Shown here: positions 34,749 to 42,707 of the stretch, one piece after another
Position numbering within the stretch: the first letter of the stretch is position 1
Layout of the letters: each line of letters starts with the position of its first letter
NCBI GenBank assembly: GCA_030147525.1
Contig: JASBVF010000058.1
Span: 62,001 to 126,000 of the forward strand
DNA from: Bacteroidota bacterium
GTDB taxonomy: Bacteria; Bacteroidota; Bacteroidia; Chitinophagales; Saprospiraceae
DNA: 64,000 nt
Reading direction: 5' to 3'
Translations under genes and position numbers: made by a program
Notes under the pieces: model-generated
Database searches by the model: none
The model's input: the letters and a program-made list of their open reading frames with translations, nothing else
What the model was told of the DNA's origin: nothing

Positions 34749-36779
34749 TCATATCTTTAGAAGTTTCACCACCTGCTCATACACATTCTCCCCGGTGAAA
34801 CCCAGTTTTTCATCCAACACGGTATATGGCGCCGAATGACCAAAATGATCAAGTCCCCAAACCGAGCCACGGCTTCCAACCAAACCCTGCAGAGTCACCG
34901 GCAGGCCGGCCGTCAAACCGAAAATTGGAACATTGCCGGGAAGTACTTCCCGCTGGTATTTTTTCGATTGGTTGCGGAACAGCCCCTCCGATGGCGCTGA
35001 TACGACCCGTACTTTGAGGTTTTTCTCGCTCCGCAATTTTTCGGCACCAGCCACAAGCGTTGCCACTTCCGAACCGTTGGCGACGAGCACTACATCCGGT
35101 TTGCCTTCGCTATCCTGTACGATGTAGGCGCCTTTGGCTACCTCGCTGGATTTGTTGACGGGCAAGTCCTGAATGTTTTGACGAGAAAGAATGAGGCCGG
35201 AAGGTGAGTGTTTGTTTTCCATAGCCAACTTCCAGCAGGCCACCGTTTCAGGACCGTCGGCAGGACGAAGAGCGAGGAATGCATTGCGGCCGGAGTGATT
35301 TTTCAATTGTTCCAGCAGGCGGATTTGTGCCTCCTGCTCCACTGGCTGGTGGGTCGGGCCGTCTTCACCAACCCGGAAAGCGTCGTGCGTCCAGATGAAA
35401 ATCACGGGCTGCTCCATCAGCGCACAAACCCGGATGGCGGGTTTCATGTAATCGCTGAAGGCGAAAAACGTCGCACAGGCCGGGATCACGCCGCCATGTA
35501 ACGCCATACCCGTCGCAAGTGCCGCCATGGTAAGTTCGGAAACGCCCGCCTGCAGGAAGGCGCCGCTGAAATCGTGGTGCTTGAACGGGGCTGTTTTTTT
35601 CAAAAAATTATCCGTCTTGTCGCTATTGCTGAGGTCAGCGCTGGCAACGATCATGTTCTCGACGTGCTCGCCCAGGTAAGCCAGCACCGAACCGGAAGCG
35701 TTGCGGGTAGCGCCGTTGGCTTTCGGCTGGATGGCATTCCAGTCGATGTCGGGTGTTTTACCTGAAAGGAATTGCTGGTATTTTGCAGCCAATTCCGGGT
35801 TGTCTTTTGCCCAGCTTTTAAAAGCAGACTTCCGGCGTTTGGCCGCTTTTTTCTTTTGTTCCAAAATGGAGGCGTAGTGTTCGGCCACATCCGGGAAAAT
35901 CACGAAAGGATTGGCAGGATCGCCGTCGAGGCCTTCGATGGTTTTTTCAAAAGAACCGCCAGCGCCGGTGAGCGGCTGTCCGTGCAACTCCACTTCGCCT
36001 TCGAACATGCTGCCGTCGGCCTTGCGGGTGCCTTTGCCCATCAGCGTTTTACCGATGATCAGCGTCGGGCGGTCCGTTTCGGCGATGCCGGCCTTTAGCG
36101 CCATGCGAATGGCGTCATGGTCGTTACCGGGGATGGTGATGACGTGCCAGTTCCAGGCTTCATATTTTTTAGCAGTGTCTTCGCTCGTCACGTCGTCCAC
36201 TTCAGTGGAAAGCTGGATGTCGTTCGCATCGTAAAACATGACGATGTTACCCAGTCCCAGGTGCCCGGCGATACGGCCGGCAGCCTGTGAAATTTCTTCC
36301 TGTACGCCGCCATCTGAGATGTAGATAAAAGTTTTATGCGCAATTGTTTCACCGAAACGAGCCGCCAGGAACCGCTCTGCAATAGCCGCCCCGATGCCAA
36401 ATGTATGCCCCAGACCGAGCGGCCCGGAGGTGTTTTCAATACCCCTCTTCACATCGAGTTCCGGGTGGCCGGGCGTCGGGCTGCCCCACTGCCGGAAGTT
36501 TTTGATGTCATCCATTGAATAATTCCCAAGCAGGGTTTGCTGGGCGTAAAGCATCGCCGACATGTGGCCGGCATCGAGGAAAAAGCGATCCCGCAGCGGC
36601 CATGCCATGTCGGATGGATCGTAATTCAAGAACTCGGAGTAGAGAATATGAACGAAATCAGCGCCGCCCATCGGCCCTCCGGGGTGGCCGGAATTAGCTT
36701 TTTCGACCATGGCAGCGGCCAGGATTCGAATATTGTCGGCGGAACGTAGGGACAGGTCAGCGGTAGGTGAAGTGGACAT
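34749..36779 (-). CDS. tkt: Transketolase
   Basis: 676 residues from the ATG at 36779 (MSTSPTADLSLRSADNIRIL); the upstream extension to 36848 lacks conserved sequence. The enzyme transfers two-carbon ketol units in the pentose phosphate pathway using TPP. Signatures are MVEKANSGHPGGPMGGADF near the N-terminus, the TPP/Mg region ISDGGVQEEISQAAGRIAGH with FYDANDIQLS, the pyrimidine-domain 'FFAFSDYMKPAIRVCALM' and HDAFRVGEDGPTHQPVEQ. The usual GDG of the TPP motif reads SDGG here, a variation also known to me from some bacterial transketolases. It is monocistronic, with a terminator at 34686-34728. A near-match -7 box (TTTCTTTG, minus strand) lies at 36875-36882. Confidence 0.93.
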   Translation of the reverse strand: MSTSPTADLSLRSADNIRILAAAMVEKANSGHPGGPMGGADFVHILYSEFLNYDPSDMAWPLRDRFFLDAGHMSAMLYAQQTLLGNYSMDDIKNFRQWGSPTPGHPELDVKRGIENTSGPLGLGHTFGIGAAIAERFLAARFGETIAHKTFIYISDGGVQEEISQAAGRIAGHLGLGNIVMFYDANDIQLSTEVDDVTSEDTAKKYEAWNWHVITIPGNDHDAIRMALKAGIAETDRPTLIIGKTLMGKGTRKADGSMFEGEVELHGQPLTGAGGSFEKTIEGLDGDPANPFVIFPDVAEHYASILEQKKKAAKRRKSAFKSWAKDNPELAAKYQQFLSGKTPDIDWNAIQPKANGATRNASGSVLAYLGEHVENMIVASADLSNSDKTDNFLKKTAPFKHHDFSGAFLQAGVSELTMAALATGMALHGGVIPACATFFAFSDYMKPAIRVCALMEQPVIFIWTHDAFRVGEDGPTHQPVEQEAQIRLLEQLKNHSGRNAFLALRPADGPETVACWKLAMENKHSPSGLILSRQNIQDLPVNKSSEVAKGAYIVQDSEGKPDVVLVANGSEVATLVAGAEKLRSEKNLKVRVVSAPSEGLFRNQSKKYQREVLPGNVPIFGLTAGLPVTLQGLVGSRGSVWGLDHFGHSAPYTVLDEKLGFTGENVYEQVVKLLKI

Positions 36780-36946
36780 GTTTTTGAAATTGTGAAATTT
36801 GGAAAACCGAAAATTGGAGAGGAATTTTCCAGAAAACAAATCCTCCAATTCCGGATTTCAGTTTTATCTGGCCGCAAAGAAAAGAATTCTCCGGCAGAGG
36901 CTTAGAAAAAGTGGCACTGCATTTTTCCACAGCTTCTGTAATGGTA

Positions 36947-37498
36947 TTACGTCAGGGATACTTCAAAATAGTAATCTTCGTAAATCTCCCACCTGCCATT
37001 TAGATGTTCGAGCAGGGTGATTTTTTCGGCGGTGAAAGTCTGGTAGTATTCCATTTTTGAAAAATATGCCCATGCTTCAGAGAAAGCATGTGGTTTCAAA
37101 TCCCTATGAGCGATCGTCATGTGTGGGTGGAAGCGGCTGCCCCGTTCGTCTTCCAATCCAACAGACTTTTTCAGATGATGAAACAGGGCGTATTGCAGAC
37201 CTTTAAGCGACTGATTTTCAACCACATCCACAAAAATAACCCGGGGCGGGAAGCTGCTAAAATTTTTAAGTTCGATGTCGAACGGAGTTTGATCGAGGGT
37301 AAAATCTTTGAGCGCTTTTCCCAGTTCGCCGAGTTTGGATTGCGGCCACGGGAACGGCGGAATGAGCGTCAGATGAGGCGGTGATTTCAACGAATGACTG
37401 GCCTTGAAGCGGCGAGCGCATTCCTGCTTGAAGCCGGTCACCTTCTTTTGGATCTCCTCGCCGGGAAGAATTGCGATAAAAAATAATGGATCTCGCAT
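36947..37498 (-). CDS. 2'-5' RNA ligase family protein (2H phosphoesterase)
   Basis: 183 residues. The two HxT/S motifs that define the 2H superfamily are present: PPHLTLIPPF (H42) and FHPHMTIAHRDL (H126). The length matches ThpR/LigT-type proteins, which act as cyclic phosphodiesterases on 2',3'-cyclic RNA ends. The cellular role in Bacteroidota is not settled. It lies 24 bases after the PH-domain gene on the same strand, so it is probably cotranscribed with it. Confidence 0.85.
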   Translation of the reverse strand: MRDPLFFIAILPGEEIQKKVTGFKQECARRFKASHSLKSPPHLTLIPPFPWPQSKLGELGKALKDFTLDQTPFDIELKNFSSFPPRVIFVDVVENQSLKGLQYALFHHLKKSVGLEDERGSRFHPHMTIAHRDLKPHAFSEAWAYFSKMEYYQTFTAEKITLLEHLNGRWEIYEDYYFEVSLT

Positions 37499-37522
37499 TG
37501 AGTGGCTTTTGATTTTGCAACT

Positions 37523-39049
37523 TCACATCCACGCACGCTCGTCTGTCTCGATTTTATACAAAACAAAATCCCGCACGGCCTGCGCTTTCACCATCGGGAT
37601 GTACGGCACGCTTACTGCCCCGGCAGCCGTGTAGAGCACGATGTGAGCCAGGCCCACCCTTCGTAGGAAAATGCTTTGCCGGATGGTCACGGCCTGTACT
37701 TTATACCATTGCAACAGCACGGATGTACGGTTAACAACGCCCCACGTAGCCCGTATGCCTTCCTCGCTGACAAACCAATGCCAGTTTTGGTAAAACTTCA
37801 CACTCAGCCAAAATGCAGCCGGCAGCCACAGCGTCCATATCCAGATCGAACTACCTAACAATGAGCGGGTTACGAGCATGAGTAAGGCCACCGGCAGGAT
37901 ACCGGTAAGAAAAAACTGCCGCCGGATGATGCGTTTGTCCACGCCGTGTTCCTCGTGTTCCAGCGTTTTTTCTTCGGGAAAATACGCTTCCCGCACGGCG
38001 TCGAGTTGCGGCTCGTAACAGCCGGGCAGGCTTACAGCCAGCTTGCGGCTCACCTGCACGCTCGCCGCCTGCGGCATTCGCACGGCAACCATGTTGAACA
38101 ATCGCATGAGCGGACTGCTGCTCCAGCGCACGAGCTGGATCTTGCGCAAATTCGCAGACACCTCCTGCCGGGTGAACAGGCCTGATACGATCTTGAACCC
38201 CCGCTCCGTCCGCCAGAATTTCAGGTCAAAATGCTGCAAAGCCGTCCTGACCAAAGTGATCAAAAATGAGACGATGAGCAGAAACGGTAGGCCAAGCAGC
38301 AGGTAGTACAAAATGTCCATGCCTTCCGCCGTACCCAGCCATGCCTCCATTTTTTTTGAAAAATTCAGATCCAGCGCCTCTTCCACGTCATCGGCGAAGC
38401 CCAGGAAAAAGGCCATGATGATGCCTGCCGTGCGAAGGTGGTTTTGGCTGACGCCGATTTTGAGGAGGTCGAGCGGGGAGAGCTGGAACAGCAGCGTTTG
38501 AGAGGGATGAGGGGTGAGGGGTGATGGATGAATGGCGCCGGGTTCTGCTGGTTCTTCGGTCTGGGTGTCAAGTGCTTTTTCGGTGATTCTGAATTGATCT
38601 ACAAATTGCCGCAATGCCTCTGCCTTGTCTTTTGTGATGGCCTGCAGGCTGAATTCGTTGCCCGTTGAGCCTGCCGTATCAATGTCCACCGCCACCACGT
38701 TGAAGGCCTGGTGCAGTACATTTTGTTTGAAATTCACCGTCTGAATTCGGTCGAGCGGCACATTGACTTTTATTTTTCTAAAAACGCCCTTCTCCATCAC
38801 CAACTCGCCGTCCCGGATGTAAAAAAAGTAGTTGAAATAATTGATAATAGAAGTGATGGCTCCGAACCCGGCCAGGCCGATAAAAAACAGGGTAAAACTG
38901 TTGAACACCTGCTTTTTCGGATTGAATAGCACCACCAGAATGACGATCCAAAGTTGCCGGATAAGCAAGCGGAAGACATTCCCCAAAATGAATATGATGG
39001 CAACGGAGGATTGGCGGGTAGGTTGTGGGAAGGGATTTTGGCCGGTCAT
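37523..39049 (-). CDS. Membrane protein with tandem bacterial PH domains (YdbT-like)
   Basis: 508 residues. It has an N-terminal membrane-helix pair (about 18-70), then a bPH2 domain 'YFFYIRDGELVMEKGVFRKIKVNVPLDRIQTVNFKQNVLHQAF', a second helix block near 205-270, a second bPH2 domain 'RTERGFKIVSGLFTRQEVSANLRKIQLVRWSSS', and a third helix pair and PH domain near the C-terminus ('NWHWFVSEEGIRATWGVV'). This matches YdbT of Bacillus, normally encoded next to YdbS, here the gene at 39698. A linker near residue 175 is an in-frame simple repeat (PSPLTPHPSQ; 38501-38534). Function of the pair is not well understood; resistance to amylolysin-type peptides is known for B. subtilis YdbST. Confidence 0.83.
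   Translation of the reverse strand: MTGQNPFPQPTRQSSVAIIFILGNVFRLLIRQLWIVILVVLFNPKKQVFNSFTLFFIGLAGFGAITSIINYFNYFFYIRDGELVMEKGVFRKIKVNVPLDRIQTVNFKQNVLHQAFNVVAVDIDTAGSTGNEFSLQAITKDKAEALRQFVDQFRITEKALDTQTEEPAEPGAIHPSPLTPHPSQTLLFQLSPLDLLKIGVSQNHLRTAGIIMAFFLGFADDVEEALDLNFSKKMEAWLGTAEGMDILYYLLLGLPFLLIVSFLITLVRTALQHFDLKFWRTERGFKIVSGLFTRQEVSANLRKIQLVRWSSSPLMRLFNMVAVRMPQAASVQVSRKLAVSLPGCYEPQLDAVREAYFPEEKTLEHEEHGVDKRIIRRQFFLTGILPVALLMLVTRSLLGSSIWIWTLWLPAAFWLSVKFYQNWHWFVSEEGIRATWGVVNRTSVLLQWYKVQAVTIRQSIFLRRVGLAHIVLYTAAGAVSVPYIPMVKAQAVRDFVLYKIETDERAWM
38501..38534. repeat. In-frame simple-sequence repeat inside the YdbT-like gene
   Basis: Imperfect GGATGA/GGGTGA words form a purine-rich tract that codes on the minus strand for a Pro/Ser/Thr/His linker. 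It falls between two domains, where such an insertion would be tolerated. Confidence 0.7.
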
Positions 39050-39055
39050 GAAAAT

Positions 39056-39655
39056 TTAAGGGAGCTTGAAAATATCGTTAACGGAAAGCACGAAGCCTGG
39101 AATGACCTTTTCGGCGGAGCATTTTTCGTCGCCCCGGCAGATGGAAGATCCGTGGGCGTCTTCGTAGATGTGGACTTCCTTGAGTTCTGGGAAAATATGC
39201 CAAAGGACTTTCACCCCAGCGTTAAAATATTCTACAACTTTTCGGTGGACCCGGTTGATGTTGTCGCTCTTTGAAATAATTTCAATCGCAAAATCAGGAA
39301 CCATAATAGGCTCAGTTATGGCATTTTTCACTTGACTTTGTGTCAAATAGGCTATATCAGGCCGTCTGTGCATTTGTTTCGTCAGCAAAAAATCAACTTC
39401 TGAGTAAAGGTTGCCCAAAGCGGGGCTTTCTGACCTTAATCCGGCAAGGAAATTTCCAAGATTCGATTTGATGTAAAGTTGGTTAGTATTCATTGTGCGG
39501 GGAGTTTTCTCAACGATGCCGTTAGTCCATTCATAGTTAAATTCATCCTCTCTTAAAAGGTATTCTTTTTGAAACTCCTGCCATGTTACGAGCTTCGGCT
39601 GCGTCTTTTTGTTTGCCTTCTTTTTCGTAGGGTTCACTGCTGCTATTGCACTCAT
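39056..39655 (-). CDS. Uma2-family protein
   Basis: 199 residues. A Lys-rich start is followed by VTWQEFQKEYL, EFNYEWTNGIVEKTPRTMN, a core strand RRPDIAYLT, VPDFAIEIISKSDNINRVHRK with the acidic and basic nuclease-like positions, VKVLWHIFPELKEVHIYED, and AEKVIPGFVLSVNDIF. It is the fourth Uma2 member in the window and is about as far from the other three as they are from each other. It sits exactly between the ydbS-like and ydbT-like genes, with gaps of 42 and 6 bases, so it appears to have been inserted into that gene pair. Confidence 0.87.
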   Translation of the reverse strand: MSAIAAVNPTKKKANKKTQPKLVTWQEFQKEYLLREDEFNYEWTNGIVEKTPRTMNTNQLYIKSNLGNFLAGLRSESPALGNLYSEVDFLLTKQMHRRPDIAYLTQSQVKNAITEPIMVPDFAIEIISKSDNINRVHRKVVEYFNAGVKVLWHIFPELKEVHIYEDAHGSSICRGDEKCSAEKVIPGFVLSVNDIFKLP

Positions 39656-39697
39656 ATCGTTTGATTTTCAGCAAAAATAAGTTTTTAAAAAGCCAAT

Positions 39698-40222
39698 TCA
39701 AAGCTCCTCTTTTCGCTCGCCGATTTTTTGCGTAATGAACTCTTTGATCCGCTGCGCCTCCTCCACCGGCAGCCCTTCGATGCTCAGATCGCTGCTGCTG
39801 CCGCCCGCTGTGAACACCCGCAAAGTCGCCAGTCCAAAAGCACTCTCCACCGGCCCCCGGCTGATCTCGCAGTGCTGCATCCTGTTGAACGGAATGGTCG
39901 TTACCGTCCGGAAAAGTACCCCGTGTTTGTGGATGATGTCGTGTTCCCGGAGCGCATAACCGGCCACCTCCCAACGCTTCCAGGACAAATACATCGAGAA
40001 AGAAAAAAGTACAGCCCACAGACCGAGCGCCGCCCACACCGGCCAAACAACCGGCAACTGATTCAGCAGGGAGAACATCGCCCAGCCAAACAACAGGACG
40101 GAGAAAAGAATCCCGGTTGCAATAAACTCCACCGTGCGATAGGCTGGCGCAAGCCGCTGAAAATCAACGCCTTCAGCGTTTGGCAGCTCTGAAACCTGGA
40201 TTTGAGAATTTTCAAAAATCAT
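39698..40222 (-). CDS. PH-domain membrane protein (YdbS-like)
   Basis: 174 residues from the ATG at 40222 (MIFENSQIQVSELPNAEGV); the open frame runs on to 40414 into the trp leader promoter and is not credible there. Two membrane helices (about 35-80) are followed by a bPH2 domain: GYALREHDIIHKHGVLFRTV, TIPFNRMQHCEISRGPVESAFGLATLRVFTAGGSSSDLSI. This is the YdbS-type partner of the YdbT-like protein at 37523. Transcription runs away from the trp operon. Confidence 0.83.
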   Translation of the reverse strand: MIFENSQIQVSELPNAEGVDFQRLAPAYRTVEFIATGILFSVLLFGWAMFSLLNQLPVVWPVWAALGLWAVLFSFSMYLSWKRWEVAGYALREHDIIHKHGVLFRTVTTIPFNRMQHCEISRGPVESAFGLATLRVFTAGGSSSDLSIEGLPVEEAQRIKEFITQKIGERKEEL

Positions 40223-40331
40223 AATAAAAATTGCTTGCGGTAAAGTTAGCCGTTGCTTAAAGAAACAAGCAGGTTCTGAAAGGTTTTTCCAAAAGCGCTG
40301 AAATATTTTTTTTAAAAAATGACACAACAAA

Positions 40332-40364
40332 TTTGACTTTATCCAATGCATACCCTTTACTTTG
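40332..40364 (+). promoter_or_regulatory. Promoter of the trp operon
   Basis: TTTG at 40332-40335 and TTACTTTG at 40357-40364 (one base off TAnnTTTG) are 21 bases apart, fitting the Bacteroidota consensus. The predicted transcription start is near 40371, about 27 bases before the leader-peptide ATG. Confidence 0.6.
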
Positions 40365-40397
40365 CGGCCATCAATTACCTCTTTTTCAGGAAAAATA

Positions 40398-40484
40398 ATG
40401 ATCGCAACTTTCAAATATCAGCATACTTCAACCGCTCAAAATTGGTGGTGGTGGCACTTTCAGGAACCTGCTTTCCGTGAATAG
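40398..40484 (+). CDS. trpL: trp operon leader peptide with four consecutive Trp codons
   Basis: A 28-codon frame from ATG 40398 to TAG 40482-40484 reads MIATFKYQHTSTAQN-WWWW-HFQEPAFRE. The four TGG codons lie at 40443-40454. Trp is normally the rarest residue, so a run of four directly upstream of trpE is the signature of ribosome-mediated attenuation: low charged tRNA-Trp stalls the ribosome here and changes RNA folding so that the terminator at 40517-40553 does not form. I could not identify a strong antiterminator by eye. Only short complementarities are visible (GGCAC 40453-40457 with GTGCT 40495-40499; GCCT 40491-40494 with AGGC 40522-40525). Confidence 0.88.
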   Translation: MIATFKYQHTSTAQNWWWWHFQEPAFRE

Positions 40485-40516
40485 CCGCATGCCTGTGCTG
40501 ATTTAAAAAATGTTGC

Positions 40517-40553
40517 AAAAAAGGCCTGCCGTACTTCACGGCAGGCCTTTTTT
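40517..40553 (+). terminator. Attenuator/terminator of the trp leader
   Basis: A perfect 16-bp stem (40517-40532 with 40538-40553) with a 5-base loop ends in a T run. It lies 33 bases after the leader-peptide stop and 42 bases before trpE. A terminator in front of the first structural gene makes sense only as an attenuator. Confidence 0.92.
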
Positions 40554-40557
40554 GTTT

Positions 40558-40594
40558 CACCTAATTTACCAATTTACTAATTCACCAATTCACA
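40558..40594. repeat. Simple-sequence spacer before trpE
   Basis: Words of the type CTAATTTAC / CAATTTACTAATTCAC repeat with a period of about 8 bases right up to the trpE ATG. Related text (ACCAATTACTAATCACC) occurs inside trpE at 41424-41460. Confidence 0.65.
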
Positions 40595-42025
40595 ATGATC
40601 ACGATAAAACCACAAATAAAAACCCTCCTCGCCGACACGGTCACCCCCGTCAGCCTCTACCTTCGTTTGCGTGACCGCTACCCCGGCGCCCTGCTGCTCG
40701 AAAGCTCCGACTACCACGGTAATGAGAACAGCATTTCGTTCATTTGCCTTTCGCCAATTGCAGACTTTCTAGTTGAAAACCAGACGATTACCGAGACGAT
40801 ACCCGGAGAGCAGCCCGCCATTTCACCCATTGAAAATGGCCGGGAGGTAGTGGATCGGCTGCATGCATTTTTCAAAAAATTCCACCTCGAAAGCGACGAA
40901 CCCGCAGCAAAGAAACTCAACGGGTTCTTCGGCTACGCCAACTACGACGCCGTTCAGTTTTTTGAAAAAATAAAACTCGAAAGCCCGGAAAATCCCGAAC
41001 GAACCACGCCCGCCCTGCATTATCAACTCCCCCGTTTCATCATCGCCATCAACCATTTTAACCAGAAAATGACCGTGCTGGAAAACCTGCTGCCCGGCCA
41101 GGAAAGCCGCCTGCCGGAACTCGAAAACCTGTTGCAGGTCGCTCCCGTACCATCGTTTCCTTTTCAAAAAATGGGCGATGAAACGACCAACATGACCGAT
41201 GCGGAGTACATGGACATGGTGACCCGTGGCAAGCACCACTGCCAGCGTGGAGACGTGTTTCAAATCGTGCTGGCCCGGCAGTTTTCACAAAAATTTCAGG
41301 GTGACGAGTTCAATGTGTACCGGGCTTTGCGAAGCGTGAACCCCTCGCCGTACCTGTTTTATTTCGACTACGGCAGCTATAAAATCTTCGGCTCCAGCCC
41401 CGAAGCGCAGGTACGCTTGAAGTCCCAATTACCAATTACTAATCACCAATCACCAAAAACCGCCTTCATCAACCCCATTGCTGGCACCTTTCCCCGTACC
41501 GGCGACGACCACGCCGACCGGGAAGGCGCCGAAGCCCTCGCCGCCGACCCCAAGGAAAACGCCGAGCACGTGATGCTGGTGGATTTGGCGAGGAACGACC
41601 TCAACCGCCTGTGCCAGAATGTGAAAGTGGAAACCTACCGGGAAGTGCAGTTTTACAGCCACGTTATCCATCTCGTTTCGGAGGTGTCGGGCGAGTTGCC
41701 GGGCGATATTTCGCCGGTGAAACTGCTGGCCGAAACCTTCCCGGCAGGCACGCTCAGTGGCGCCCCAAAGCACCGGGCCATGCAACTCATCGACGAAATT
41801 GAGCCGAACCGCCGGGGATTTTACGGCGGCTGCGTAGGCTTTTTCACCTTCGACGGCAGCGCCAACCACGCCATCCTGATTCGCAGTTTTTTAAGTAAAA
41901 ACAATACGCTGCACTATCAGGCTGGGGCAGGCATTGTCAAACATTCGGTGGAGGAGAAGGAACTGGCGGAGGTGTTTCACAAAATTGGGGCGCTGCGGCG
42001 GGCAATTGCCGAGGCAGGCCAATAA
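40595..42025 (+). CDS. trpE: Anthranilate synthase component I
   Basis: 476 residues. With TrpG it converts chorismate and glutamine to anthranilate. Key chorismate-binding segments are visible: QIVLARQFSQKF, NPSPYLFYFDYG, IFGSSPEAQVRL, PIAGTFPRTGDD, EHVMLVDLARNDLNRLC, FPAGTLSGAPKHRAMQLIDEIE and RRGFYGGCVGFF. A feedback site of the LLES type is seen near the N-terminus (ALLLESSDYHG), suggesting Trp inhibition. Between EAQVRL and the PIAGT motif lies an in-frame simple-repeat insert (PITNHQSPKT). It is the first structural gene after the attenuator; trpG follows after 39 bases. Confidence 0.95.
   Translation: MITIKPQIKTLLADTVTPVSLYLRLRDRYPGALLLESSDYHGNENSISFICLSPIADFLVENQTITETIPGEQPAISPIENGREVVDRLHAFFKKFHLESDEPAAKKLNGFFGYANYDAVQFFEKIKLESPENPERTTPALHYQLPRFIIAINHFNQKMTVLENLLPGQESRLPELENLLQVAPVPSFPFQKMGDETTNMTDAEYMDMVTRGKHHCQRGDVFQIVLARQFSQKFQGDEFNVYRALRSVNPSPYLFYFDYGSYKIFGSSPEAQVRLKSQLPITNHQSPKTAFINPIAGTFPRTGDDHADREGAEALAADPKENAEHVMLVDLARNDLNRLCQNVKVETYREVQFYSHVIHLVSEVSGELPGDISPVKLLAETFPAGTLSGAPKHRAMQLIDEIEPNRRGFYGGCVGFFTFDGSANHAILIRSFLSKNNTLHYQAGAGIVKHSVEEKELAEVFHKIGALRRAIAEAGQ
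41424..41460. repeat. In-frame simple repeat inside trpE
   Basis: ACCAATTACTAATCACCAAT-type words encode a short Pro/Thr/Asn/His/Gln loop (LPITNHQSPK) between two conserved blocks of TrpE. The words match the type of spacer in front of the gene at 40558-40594. Confidence 0.65.
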
Positions 42026-42064
42026 CTCAATCATTCTTTCATTCAATCATTCACTCATTGATCC
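42026..42064. repeat. TCATTCAA-type spacer between trpE and trpG
   Basis: The whole 39-base gap consists of repeated ATCATTC / TCATTCA words. The same text type fills the trpD-trpC gap (43698-43737). Confidence 0.7.
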
Positions 42065-42634
42065 ATGAAAATCCTCGTTCTCGACAACTACGACTCCTTC
42101 ACTTACAACCTCGTCCAGTACGTGGAGGAAATGTCCGGCATCCGGCCTGATGTGTTCCGCAATGACGAAATCACCGTCGACGAAGCCAGCCGGTACGATA
42201 AGATTTTGCTCTCGCCCGGACCCGGCCTACCGTCTGAGTCGGGAATCCTTTGCGACCTTATCCGGGAGCTGGCGCCGGTGAAAAGCATCTTTGGTGTGTG
42301 CCTCGGTTTGCAGGCCATCGGCGAGGTGTTCGGTGGCAGTTTGGAGAACTTGCCGAGAGTCTTCCACGGCGTCGCTACGCCCATGCACGTGCGCAAGGCG
42401 GACGAACTGCTTTTCCGTGAAATCCCGGAAACCTTCGCAGCGGGCCGCTACCACTCCTGGGTCGTTTCAAAAAAAGGACTGCCTGACTGCTTCGACCTCA
42501 CCTGCGAGGACGACGAGGGGCAAATCATGGGTTTGACCCACAAAAAATACGACGTGCGGGGGGTGCAGTTTCACCCGGAAAGCGTGATGACGGAGCATGG
42601 GAAGGTGATGGTGAGAAATTGGATAAAAAATTAG
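42065..42634 (+). CDS. trpG: Anthranilate synthase component II (glutamine amidotransferase)
   Basis: 189 residues. It releases ammonia from glutamine for TrpE. The class I amidotransferase triad is visible: C79 in FGVCLGLQAIGE, and H170 and E172 in VQFHPESVMTEHG. LDNYDSFTYNLVQY at the N-terminus and SPGPGLPSESG (oxyanion region) are standard. It is separate from trpE and trpD, so there is no fusion. The same subunit may also serve PabB, as in other bacteria; that is inference. Confidence 0.95.
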   Translation: MKILVLDNYDSFTYNLVQYVEEMSGIRPDVFRNDEITVDEASRYDKILLSPGPGLPSESGILCDLIRELAPVKSIFGVCLGLQAIGEVFGGSLENLPRVFHGVATPMHVRKADELLFREIPETFAAGRYHSWVVSKKGLPDCFDLTCEDDEGQIMGLTHKKYDVRGVQFHPESVMTEHGKVMVRNWIKN

Positions 42635-42707
42635 CCATTGGCTACTGGCCGTTAGCGATTTGCTGACATGGCCAATAGCTAAAAGCCAAAAGCTAAAAGC
42701 TAAAAGC
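42635..42707. repeat. Repeat-rich spacer between trpG and trpD
   Basis: The gap holds GGCTACTGGCC ... GGCCAATAGC (a loose inverted repeat) and then four AAAAGC(C/T) words up to the trpD ATG. An in-frame TTG at 42660 makes the trpD frame look longer than it is. Confidence 0.65.
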
